NCBI GenBank assembly: GCA_001579985.1
Contig: LRSR01002703.1
Location: 1 to 33,530, forward strand
Direction of reading: 5' to 3'
Source of the DNA: Hypsibius dujardini
Taxonomy: Eukaryota; Tardigrada; Eutardigrada; Parachela; Hypsibiidae
Length of the DNA stretch: 33,530 bases
The notes under the pieces are model-generated. The model did no database searches, was not told the DNA's origin, and worked only from the letters and a program-made list of their open reading frames with translations. Every line of letters begins with the position of its first letter. Position 1 is the stretch's first letter. Positions 21,619 through 31,120 of this stretch are shown here, piece by piece. Both the position numbers and the translations under genes were made by a program.

Positions 21619-22261
21619 TTGTAACTTTTTTCGTATTAACGATTTCGTTCGGGCGTTTCCTTTTTTATGATTGTATTGATATTTCTTGGATGTAGTGTAT
21701 TTTCGTTTAAACTGCCGTTTACGTTTTTCCTACTGTTACTAGTACTGTATACGAAAAAGGTCCAGGCAGTCCAATCACCGTTTGCCGCTCTACCTCTCTC
21801 TACCGAAAAACATCGCGCACTGTCCGCAGCTCCTTCCTGTACGTGATAGCCAAGGGGGATTCCCTCTCACTTCCTTCTTTCCCTTTCACTTCCTTCTTCT
21901 CCTTTCACTTCCTTCATCCCCTCTCACTTACTTCATCCCCTCTCACTTCCTTCTTCACTCGAACGCGTTTGTTTGCATTTTTTCACTGCGATTCTCAACC
22001 AATCCGTTTCTTCTAGAACAATACCTTACGGGTGGAAATAAACCCAGAAATTGCGCTTTCCAACTCGAAACCTGTTTTGTAATCTACCAACGCGCCGCGC
22101 AGCTCCAAATATAGGAAAACATTAACTGGCTCTGATTGGTGTTGCGGAACGATGAATATGCTGTATTTTGGTGTACCGTTTTACTTCTTTTCGCTTTTGG
22201 GTTTCTGTCATATCAATTTGGTATTGCCGAGGCTAGAAATCGAGATTCAAGGATCTTTAAC

Positions 22262-23913
22262 ATGGCAAACCTTATCCCGTTCGTTGCGGTGGTGTCAATC
22301 TCCATTGTAATTTGCCTGCTGTGTGGACGACCGACCGAAGCGACCTTGGGTGTTTCACGGTTCGTATAAACCGCGTAGAAACTTATTTTGGAGACTAACT
22401 TCACCGACATGCTGCTCCGTCCCTTCTAGCAGGAGGGAAGTAGATCACCACTCATTCGACAGACAATCTTCTCCTCTTTCGTTTTATCAAAAAAGATCTA
22501 CATTAATTTGGGTTTGTTTACGTTTTTTTCTATCTTCTCCGGGAAGCAGCAAATCGACGTTTTGTCCCTGTCAATCCGCACCAGTTATCGAAAATGGAAC
22601 AGATCAAAGCTTATAATCGTTTCTCATAGGTGCTCAAATGTAAACAAACTTTGAAAATTCTTTGGTCAATCGATTACCTGAACACATTTTCGTCGAATCC
22701 TTGCCAGAAAAAGATACAAAAGTTTTCCCGGACTCTCCTGAGAGTGAACGTTTTTTTCATTTACCGTAATGGCCGAACCTCCCGCGTTGTTTTCAAGGCA
22801 GATTTTCAAAAAATTTCAGATACAGCGCTCAAAATGCATTTTTAAATCAAAACAAGTCTATTGTTCACAATGTCACCTTTAAAGGCCCTCGCGGATCAAA
22901 GAGAATAATAAGGATCACGCGGCGGACGCGCTGAGGAATTTTCAGGGACGAGAACTTCCCCTTACGCCATCTTCAACATTTCTTTGATTCTCAGTTTGAT
23001 AAAATTAAAAAATTCTACCAGTTTGGCTTGGCTGCTTAAAGATGCTACTTGACACACTTTGTCAAATCGCAAAATAACAAAAATTGAAAAAGTTTTGGAA
23101 GAAATAGCGCGTCTCATTTAAGCAGAAAACACGTCCGGGATATCGCTCTTTTCTGATCATCGGCGAGTTTGGCTTGTGGACAAGCGATTGATTGTTAGAT
23201 TAAAGAATCGTTTTCAATTTCGTATAGAGCACTAAAATATCTAGCTTTAAGCATTTTACGTTTCCGTTGTTTTTCGACTTGAGGAAAGTGGGAACTGATA
23301 GAACTTAGTCTAAAAAATAAGTTTCCACCCGGGATGCAGACATGCAGTCGCCAAATCCCACTTGGCTAGTACAGTCAAAGTCGTGAGATTCGAAGGACGT
23401 CACAATGTCGTTTCTACTTTACTGTCTCAAACTTCAAAGTAGCAACGGTCGGCTTCGAGCAAACGGTTCGATAGATATAAACTCACGTGACCGTTCGAAT
23501 CTCAGGACTTTGACTTTAGTACTGTACTCTCACGATTATAACGGTCGGTTTAGCCACGCCCCCGTCGCACGCGTGTCTGTGCTGAGTGAGCAGACACACT
23601 CACACACTCAGTTGCGCACACCCGGGGTAAAAAACCGACTGATGTAATTGTGAGAGCACAGTACGGTACGTCGGCTTGTATGTAGAAATTTCGCCGGTCA
23701 TATACGGTCTGTGAACTGTCTGTGTTTAGGCACTGCACCTGGCATGGGACCGCGCCCTTTTGCTGGCCGTCCTGCCCGCTGGGCAAGGTCTCCAAGCTGG
23801 AGAGTAGGTGCGGGAAGAGCAAAATCTTCTGCTGCTTGAGCGGAATGAAGAAGCTGTGCTGCCCGGCAGGGCTGGACATCTCACCGGCACTGGCCGCTGC
23901 CATCGCCCATTGA
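22262..23913 (+). CDS. Candidate secreted cysteine-rich peptide with a WxGTAPFC motif
   Basis: Two exons: 22262-22359 and 23730-23913, joined in phase 2, giving 93 residues. Exon one encodes a textbook signal peptide (MANLIPFVAVVSISIVICLL, then a cleavage-like PTEA). Exon two, after acceptor GTGTTTAG, reads HCTWHGTAPFCWPSCP, then a CGKSKIFCCLSG stretch and MKKLCCPAGLD, ending in TGA; nine cysteines over about 43 residues suggest a disulphide-stapled secreted domain. The pattern C-x-W-x-G-TAPFC-xxxCP...CG...C...LCC is one I recall from uncharacterised secreted invertebrate proteins; no function is known to me. The exon-one donor (GTTCGT) is weak, so the link between the exons is less sure than exon two itself. 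The 1.4 kb intron contains fold-back elements. Confidence 0.5.
23367..23523. mobile_element. MITE, family F1 (TACAGTCAAAGTC ends)
   Basis: Left arm TACAGTCAAAGTCGTGAGAT continuing TCGAA; right arm TTCGAATCTCAGGACTTTGA continuing CTTTAGTACTGTA. The TA-CAGT terminus is of Tc1/mariner type. It lies in the intron of the cysteine-rich peptide candidate. Confidence 0.8.
23519..23663. mobile_element. MITE, family F2 (TACTGTACTCTCAC ends)
   Basis: Left arm TACTGTACTCTCACGATTAT continuing AACGGTCGGTTT; right arm AAACCGACTGATGTAATTGT continuing GAGAGCACAGTA. It overlaps the end of F1 by the shared TACTGTA, as if inserted at its TA. Confidence 0.8.
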
Positions 23914-24144
23914 GAAACTCCTTTAGAAGACCTGGTGACGTGATCTGACTTTTTTGGAGACAAAATAGAAATGGCAAAGGTTTGCAAATTGAAGATAGTT
24001 TGGTAAAAAATAGTGAACGGAGTTGCGAATCTATCTTCCATGCCAAGACATTTGGCAACCTATCATGAATTTCAGACTAAAACAAAGCGCCAGGTTCCCC
24101 TTAACGTAAATGGCAGAATAAGTACTATTTCTAACAATTCAGCA

Positions 24145-24400
24145 TGTCGACTGTCTGTATTGAGTGTCTGCGTCGACTGTCTGTCTGTGTCGACTGTCTG
24201 CGTCGACTGTCTGCGTCGACTGTCTGTGTTGAGTGTCTGTGTCGACTGTCTGTGTCGATTGTCTATCTGTGTTGATTGTCTGTGTCGACTGTCTGCGTCG
24301 ACTGTCTGTGTTGAGTGTCTGTGTCGACTGTCTGTGTCGACTGTCTGTGTTGAGTGTCTGTGTTGAGTGTCTGTGTCGACTGTCTGTGTCGACTGTCTCC
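24145..24400. repeat. 13-bp minisatellite, TGTCTGTGTCGAC consensus
   Basis: About 19 tandem units of TGTCTG(T/C)GT(C/T)GA(C/G/T) with period 13 and one irregular unit near 24262. It differs from the surrounding tetranucleotide microsatellites in carrying many GTCGAC sites. The reading frames across it are artefacts. Confidence 0.9.
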
Positions 24401-24628
24401 CAATGCGTGTTTAATCACATCGCGCTAATACGTACAGAAAACATCGGAAATAATCTGGTATTTTGTATTCTGTTTGGTGAATTTGTTCGGTCACCTTGCA
24501 TGGGGCACCCGAGGCCTAATACTAATACGGAATAGCATAAAAGAAACAGCAAAATTAAAAAAAATAAAAGCTGCACGCCTGTAGTAACGGAACACCTCTG
24601 CCTACATTGTATTCGTGCAAAATGGCTG

Positions 24629-24755
24629 CTACACACGTGGCAAAAACCTGGCACTGACCGAGTTAAGCACTTTAACTCGGGTTGTGTAACAACCATGCGT
24701 CGATCGAGTGTGGTAGCTTGACTCGGTTAGCGCAAGATTTTTGCCACGTGTGTAG
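24629..24755. mobile_element. MITE, family A copy 3 (best preserved)
   Basis: Arms CTACACACGTGGCAAAAACC and CAAGATTTTTGCCACGTGTG continuing TAG are near-perfect inverted repeats, with the inner AGTTAAGC / GCTTGACT palindrome of the other two copies. Confidence 0.9.
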
Positions 24756-25130
24756 TTCGGTTTCAGTTGGGACAGTTCCAGTTTTCTCCAACTGCGCTGC
24801 CATATGTCAGGCAGCAATTTCATCCAGTTGAATCAATCACAACAGCGGAGGAACCGGCTTGCGAAAACGTTAAAATCTTTTCTACACATGTTTACTCTCA
24901 AAAACAAACTAGATTTGAAATTAGTGAAGTCATTTTAAAGGACTTCAAAACGACACATTTTTTCACGGAATAAGTTATGCAGCTTGCTTACTTTAAACTC
25001 AGCCTTAGCAATGCAGTTTGCTTTTAAAATTGCGCAGAAAATTTTTGCTGGTGGAAAAGATCAGCTGTTGTGACGCTTGTGGCGAAAGCTCTTAACAGCC
25101 CGGAAACCATCTTCAGGACAATCCACTTTC

Positions 25131-25204
25131 CTGACAAAAACTCGTGGGGTTCCTGACAAAAACTCGTGGGGTTCCTGACAAAAAATCGTGGGGTTCCTGA
25201 CCAA
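25131..25204. repeat. 22-23 bp tandem repeat, three copies
   Basis: Unit CTGACAAAAACTCGTGGGGT plus TC, repeated with one A insertion in the third copy; a fourth unit starts and decays. Confidence 0.85.
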
Positions 25205-25329
25205 AAAAACCATCTTTTAAACAAAATGGCATGGAAAGAACCCAAAATCTTGAAATAAGAATTGTCCCAACTTGGAGCGAACAGGGTCCTGTACACGGTG
25301 CCCTCCTGCGGATGTTGGGATACCGATAA

Positions 25330-25469
25330 TACTGTAGAGTCTCGACCACTTGGTGCCAGTTTTTAATGACCCCCCCGTATATTATGACTGCAGAGTAGCA
25401 CAGTGTGTGCAGGCATAATATACGGGTGGGTCTAAAAATTGACACCAAATGGTCGAGACTCGACAGTAC
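25330..25469. mobile_element. MITE, family B copy 2
   Basis: Left arm TACTGTAGAGTCTCGACCAC continuing TTGGTGCC; right arm GACACCAAATGGTCGAGACT continuing CGACAGTA. It shares the internal GTGTGTGCAGGCATAATAT with copy 1 and is flanked by TA. Confidence 0.85.
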
Positions 25470-26064
25470 TGGCACTTCCTGCTTCCACACACTCCTCCAC
25501 CCTAGTATTCACAAAATTAAAACAAAATGCGGCAGGATGCCAATTTGTTTGCCGGGCAAGAGTACGAGAGGTGCCGTCGTTCATTACATACCCAAGGGCG
25601 GGACAGTGAAAGAGAATTTCTCTGCGAATAATTCACGACTTTTTGTTTGCCCCGCCCGGCACACACTTTTCTCGTCTCACGTCTCACGCCTGTTTACGAA
25701 GCAGCAACAAGCCAGTCAGCAGCAGCAGCATCATTCCATCATCTTGTCTGTCGAAAACGTTTTTTCACCCTCCTACTACCACGTACGCCATCATCCGGTC
25801 ACGTACGAAAGTTTGTAGCTTGGTTGGTGGAAGCGCATTTGCTGGTCGATCTATCTGTCTGTACTGTACGGTATATATGTGTATGATCATATGCGCCATA
25901 CCGCGGGTACTTTGATGATGGGCCTTAGCAGGTCGGTAACATTTTAATTACCTGTCAGGTTGGTAGAAACCGAGTCAGCGTTTCGATCGGTCTGCATTCG
26001 TTCGGCCTGGCCTTTATTTGAATCATACGAGATCTGCGCCTCAAAACTGAGGTAGCTTTACACA

Positions 26065-28111
26065 ATGCCTGCGGAATATGAGGATATCAGGCAGGACCTC
26101 TTGAAGTCTTCTGGATCCAACGGACTGGCTCCTGGCGAGCTGTATGAGGATCCCGATTTCCCACCTGTTCAGACTTCAATCTTCTACCATCAGAAGCCGA
26201 CGCATAAGTTTGCCTGGAAAAGGCCCAAGGTATGTCTGCCACCGTCGAGTAGCATCCAGACAAGCTCATATGACCACCAAGTCTTCAGACACAATGGATG
26301 TCTGCTCAGACAGCATTTAGGATGCATTCAGACCTGCTCTAGAGTTTCTCAGACATCTCGGTGACCATTTCAGACAACATCCAGACAAGCTCATACAACC
26401 ACCATGTCTTCAGACACAATGGATGTCTGCTCAAACAGCATTTAGGATGCATTCAGACCTGCTCTAAAGTTTCTCAGACATCACGGTGATCATTTCAGAC
26501 AACATCCAGACAAGCTCATACAACCAAACGGTCTCATTCAGATATGATTGCCAGCCAAGACTTATTACTTGGTTGCTCTAAGCTTTCCGACATATTAAGA
26601 AGTAATTCAGAGGTTCAGACATTCACCTGATTTCGCATTCAGGCAACATGCAGACAAGGTTCAGGCATCGCTTCATCTGTTCCAGGAACTCAGGGGTTTT
26701 GAGAATCCGACGTTCTTGCTGGATGTGGTAACGCCGTTTGACGCGGTAGCCGGACCGCTGGGCGATCCATGGCTGGTTAATTGTCTGGGAATTCTATATT
26801 CGGCACGCGGCCTATTTTACCGCGTCGTACCGGCTGATCAGAGCTTCAGCGGACCGGACTACTGTGGAGTGTTCCGCTTCAGGTACCGTCTGTCACACAC
26901 ACACACACATCCACACAGACAGACACACACGTCGACGTTTTTTCCGAATGATTTAACTTTGTGTTTTTATCCTGATCGAATGAGAGCAGAGCACGTCAAA
27001 GTTTCATTAATCAAACAAAGACCTAATTGATTCGCAACAAAAACGCAAAACGGTGTCTTTTGTCTGCGCGTTTACCAGAACAATTGTCGATTGTCTGTGA
27101 GTACAACCGAAATATGTTTTCAACTTCCGGATGTCTGAACAGAAAACTGCTGTCTGTGTCTTCCTGCGAAAAGTCTGTAGGGAAATATTTGTATGCTCGG
27201 TTTTGTCTGGATGGTCTTCCGAGTCTGTCTGGTGTGCTTATCTTTCATGCGAGCTGCTTAGAAGAAGGTTTCAGACAATTTGACATTCAGTTTTCTATGC
27301 ATTTCTAGTATCGATAGAATTGCCTGGATTTTTTTCATGGCGATTACTGTATTTGCTTTAGATTGTGGTGGTGCGGCGAATGGACGGAAGTGACCGTGGA
27401 TGATCTCTTGCCGGTGGTGGATGGCAAGCTCATGTTTATTCAGTCTCAACAAACCAAACAGTTCTGGCCGGCTCTCCTGGAGAAAGCTTATGCCAAGTAT
27501 GTTATACATATGGTCATAACTGCCATGTATGCATGCTGCACTTGAACTTTTGCCATGTCCAACGGCACTTGCGGCAGCAAGGGCTTTAATCGTCTTTGAG
27601 GATTTATCAAAGCTGTCATAGGTAATTATAATTTCTAGGCTTCATGGATCATATGAGGCGATCAAATACGGCAACATTCTCGATGGATTAGCGAATCTGA
27701 CTGGTGGTTGTGCAGAACAGGTACCGGTCTCGCCAGACATCTCTAGTTTGGTGCTCAACAAGATCTTCAGTAAGACATCCGTTATCACCTGCACGGTCAC
27801 CGCTAATGAGGTACGTACGCGATACAGGAATCTCTAACTGATACCTTCGTCTGTGTGTCTGTGTGTCTGTGTGTCTGTGTGTCTGTGTGTCTGTGTGTCT
27901 GTCTACCTGTGTGTCTGTGTGTCTGTGTGTCTGTGTGTCTGTGTGTCTGTGTGTCTGTGTGTCTGTGTGTCTGTGTGTCTGTGTGTGTGTCTGTGTGTGT
28001 GTCTGTGTGTCTATCTGTCTGTGTGTCTGTCTGTGTGTCTGTCTGTGTGTCTGTGTGTCTGTCTGTGTGTCTGTGTGTCTGTCTGTCTGTCTGTCTGTCT
28101 GTGTGTCTGTG

Positions 28112-28144
<33 letters not shown>

Positions 28145-29531
28145 GGCTGTTTGTCTGCATGGCTGCATATCTGTTTGTCGATCTGCCTGCCTGCCTGCCT
28201 GCCTAATTTTCTGCGTGTTTGTAGTCTGTTTGTTTATCTATTTATCTATTTATTGTCTGTCTCTATCCTTTCTTTCGTCTGGCATCGAAAACTTCGCAAT
28301 CCAAAAAAAAACGCTTTCCAGGATCGCTCAAATTTCGACAAACTGTCAAATGGTGTTATTGTCGGCTGCAACTACCGGCTCTTAGCCGTGGAAAGGGTCC
28401 ACACACGCAACGGCGAGAAACAAACCATGATTCGTCTGCAGAGTCCCTGGGGCACTTCCGACTACCTCGCATCCTCGCCATGGGACGACATTCCGGTTCA
28501 GGAGAAGGAACGCATTGGTGTGGGTTATATCCCCGAAGGAGAATTTTGGTGAATAATCCACCTGGCTCAACAGACATTTCTTCGAAGTCTCACATTAAGA
28601 CTTCTTATTATATACTTATTTTCCCCCATAGGATACCAGAAAGGGAATTTAACGCGACTTTCAAACAGTTTGAGATGGTCCACCTAGACGGCGACACTAG
28701 TCTGGACGAACCGAGCCTGCGCACCAAACTACCCTGGACCATGAGAGTATGGGAAGGTACACAAATATTACTGACATTTTTTAAAACGACTTTTGTTTTC
28801 ATAGCTTCTTAACTTGTCTGTATGTGTGTCTGCAAACAGGCCGTTGGCAACGAGGCGTCACAGCCGGCGGCTGCCGCAACAACGTCGAGACATTCCACAT
28901 CAACCCGCAGTTCCTTCTGATCACCGCGGAAGAAGACGAAGTGATCATCTCCGTGCACCAGCATGTGGTCTTGTCTCCGCTGGTCATCGGATTCTCCGTA
29001 TACGGCGTATGTCGACGGATCATTCAGACAACTCATACTTTCTTACACATACAGACAGAAGCCGAATTTAGTTTTCACGCGGTGGGGTATGTGTTTTGTG
29101 AAAACAAGTTCTTTCAATCCAGGTCACTTCGGTGGGGGCACGTCTCGACGCTCACTTCTTTAAGAAGCACCACGCCGTCTTGCACAGCGCCTACACTAAT
29201 ACGCAACAAGTGACGTGCCGCTGTCAGCTGCAGCCGGGCCAGTACGTGATCATTCCGACGTCGTTTGAGGCGGGAGCGGAAGCGGCCTTCACTTTGCGGG
29301 TGTACTCGTCCGTTCCAGTCAACCTTGGAATCCTGGATGATGTCCCGGCACAACTGAAACCAGCATTCCAAAAAGTAGGGCTCAGTCAGGCCGGCCGACA
29401 GACTGGCAGGCAAGCAGACAAACAAACAAACAGACTGGCAGGCAAGCAGACAAACAAACAGACAGACAGACAAAGAGGCAGACAGGCAGACAGACAGGCC
29501 GGCCGACCGACAGCCAGGCAGACAGGCAGGC

Positions 29532-29578
<47 letters not shown>

Positions 29579-31120
29579 AAGACAGACAAACAGACAGAAC
29601 CTCGCTCTGCATGTCGCATGCGTTGACTTAGTGAAAATATTTCTGTCTCTCTGCAGGCAATTGGTGACAATAACGAAAAAACTTATATCAAAGTATTCGA
29701 AGCAGCGTTCCTGCAGTTGGCTGACGAGCGGAAAACCATCAGTGCTTTCGATCTTGCTGACCTATTAGACGCGGTTCTACCCAACGGTACACCCCTCAAC
29801 CATCAATAACATAAATTGTCTGATACAAATTACTCACACTGACACCTCTCTCATCTCCTCCACTCGCCGCCTTGACATACTAGAGACCCCTCGCAGTAGA
29901 CGTCTAATTTATGCCGGTAAATTATTGTGTGACTACACAGCTGTTTTCAAAATTCAGATTACGTGAAGAGCTGCGCAACATCCGAGTGCTGCCGCGAAGT
30001 TGTATTGGCATTTAACGTAAGTTATTATACCCTCCCGCCTTTATATCCGTCATGTCAATTATAACCGGCTGAATCATCATCCATCCTATACAGCCGTTTG
30101 GCGGTGGCCGGTTGACCTATCCCAGTTTCAAAGATTTCATTCACAGTCTCCGAGTGTGGCAGGTACAGTTGAATGATAATATTTTGACAGACACATGAGA
30201 CGACTGAAAATAAATTGTGCGATCTTTCGTCTTCTTTTTCTCGTAGAGCATTTTTAAAGCGCACTGCAGTGGGGCAGTGCTTCCGGCGGAGAAGCTGAAA
30301 GACTCATTGATGGATGTCGGTATGGCGCTCGCAATTTTAATCAGCATGCACGCTGCGATATACTTCATCTTTCTCCACTTATTATGTATTAACAAAGGCG
30401 TGAACGCAGTCGGGGCTTGAAGTTTTGCGGTTTTGCAGGCTTTAAATTAAACTCGGACATCCTGTCACTTCTCATGCTGCGCCACATGCGCAAGGAGGGC
30501 ACACTGCGTTTCGGCGATTTTATTACGTGTATTCTTCACCTGCAAACCGCGTTCAGTAAGTGCAAGCGGATCACGGCAAAAAATGCTCAGCCAGTTAATC
30601 GGTGCTTTGTAGTACCTGTTCAACCTAGTAGTACTGTAACTGTACATTAGGACAGCAAGAAGCGTGGCTTTGGCTGTCTTTCTGTGCATAAGTCTGTCTG
30701 TCTGTCTGTTTGTCTGTCTGTTTGTGCATATGTCTGTCTGTTTGTCTGTATATTTGTCTCTTAGTCTGGCTGTTTGTCTGCCTTTTTACCTGTGTATGTG
30801 TCTGTCTGTCTGTCTGTCTGCCCGGCTTTCTGGATACCCATCCGTCTACTTTTGCAGTATAATAACTCTTGTCTGAACGGCTGCGTGTCAGTCTGTATGA
30901 CCAAAGCCCATCACTGTGCTGTATTTATCTGCAGGTATATTCAACAGGAAAGATCCTTCCCAAGTCGGAAGCGTAAAAATGACCATGACAGAGGTATGAG
31001 ACAATTTTTCTACTGATAAATTTGTTGTGCCGTGTCCGGTGGTCGGGCGTCGTCCCGATGTATAGTATCAGTACAGTTTTTCTTCTTGTGCAGTGGCTTC
31101 GGAGTTCCCTGCGTTGTTGA
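26065..31120 (+). CDS. Calpain-family protein lacking the catalytic triad (pseudo-calpain), complete
   Basis: Fifteen exons: 26065-26229, 26686-26882, 27362-27496, 27639-27810, 28322-28548, 28632-28756, 28840-29006, 29123-29374, 29657-29786, 29958-30016, 30094-30162, 30247-30319, 30439-30555, 30935-30993, 31094-31120. All phases match; 657 residues, the usual classical-calpain length. N-terminal [20 protein letters not shown], protease cores PC1 and PC2 (to about 300), the C2-like domain with [14 protein letters not shown], and a penta-EF-hand region (about 481-657) ending EWLRSSL. The usual QGALGDCW is AGPLGDPW, so catalytic Cys is Pro83 and the oxyanion Gln is Ala77; GHAYS is GCNYR, so His is Cys239; RNPWG is QSPWG, so Asn is Ser264. 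The EF loops also lack most acidic ligands (PFGGGRL, CSGAVL). The fold framework ([23 protein letters not shown]-like, FTGG-like) is kept and the frame is open, so it is likely a functional non-protease rather than a pseudogene. Confidence 0.95.
26253..26527. repeat. 125-bp tandem repeat in calpain intron 1
   Basis: The unit starting CATCCAGACAAGCTCATA at 26253 recurs at 26378 and, partially, at 26503; the two full units differ at few positions. Within each unit the motif TTCAGACA or CTCAGACA recurs several times at irregular spacing. Confidence 0.9.
27847..28206. repeat. GTGTCT/TCTG microsatellite in calpain intron 4
   Basis: About 150 bases of octamer GTGTCTGT, passing into TCTG and ending in CCTG units, in sense orientation. 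Complementary to the CAGA tract of intron 8. Confidence 0.95.
29388..29602. repeat. CAGA microsatellite in calpain intron 8
   Basis: CAGA with CAGG, CAAA and GGCC variants, in sense orientation, starting about 15 bases inside the donor and ending about 50 bases before the acceptor. Confidence 0.95.
30691..30830. repeat. TCTG microsatellite in calpain intron 13
   Basis: Imperfect TCTG with TTTG variants, in sense orientation, complementary to the intron 8 tract. Confidence 0.9.

Larger units (their letters stand above)
19681..22261. other. Spacer downstream of BRPF, dominated by fold-back elements
   Basis: No secure gene. BRPF 3' UTR sequence probably occupies the first few hundred bases; no AATAAA is obvious. 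From about 20419 the stretch is a chain of small inverted-repeat elements (listed separately). A CACTTCCTTC-type pyrimidine tandem lies at about 21866-21956. Short frames here have no coding character. Confidence 0.6.
24401..26064. other. Spacer upstream of the calpain gene
   Basis: Holds family A and B MITE copies and a 22-bp tandem repeat (listed separately); no coding exon could be supported. The last 130 bases before the calpain ATG are the likely 5' UTR and promoter; I see no clear TATA box. Confidence 0.5.

Noticed and set aside
22136-22369. 77-codon two-membrane-segment protein starting at TTG 22136
   Set aside because: No ATG at the start; the second hydrophobic part is better explained as the signal peptide starting at ATG 22262.
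24145-24400. CRISPR-like regular array
   Set aside because: Units are contiguous 13-mers without spacers, in eukaryotic DNA; it is a minisatellite.
883-30876. Many long Cys/Leu/Ser/Val-rich or Thr/Asp/Arg/Gln-rich frames (for example at 883-1095, 5994-6432, 7377-7762, 27803-28206, 29382-29670)
   Set aside because: They are translations of TCTG, GTGTCT or CAGA microsatellites in introns and have no start, splice or family support.
26065-31120. Calpain gene as a pseudogene
   Set aside because: All 15 exons have intact splice sites and the frame is open over 657 codons despite the lost active site, so decay is not the simplest reading.
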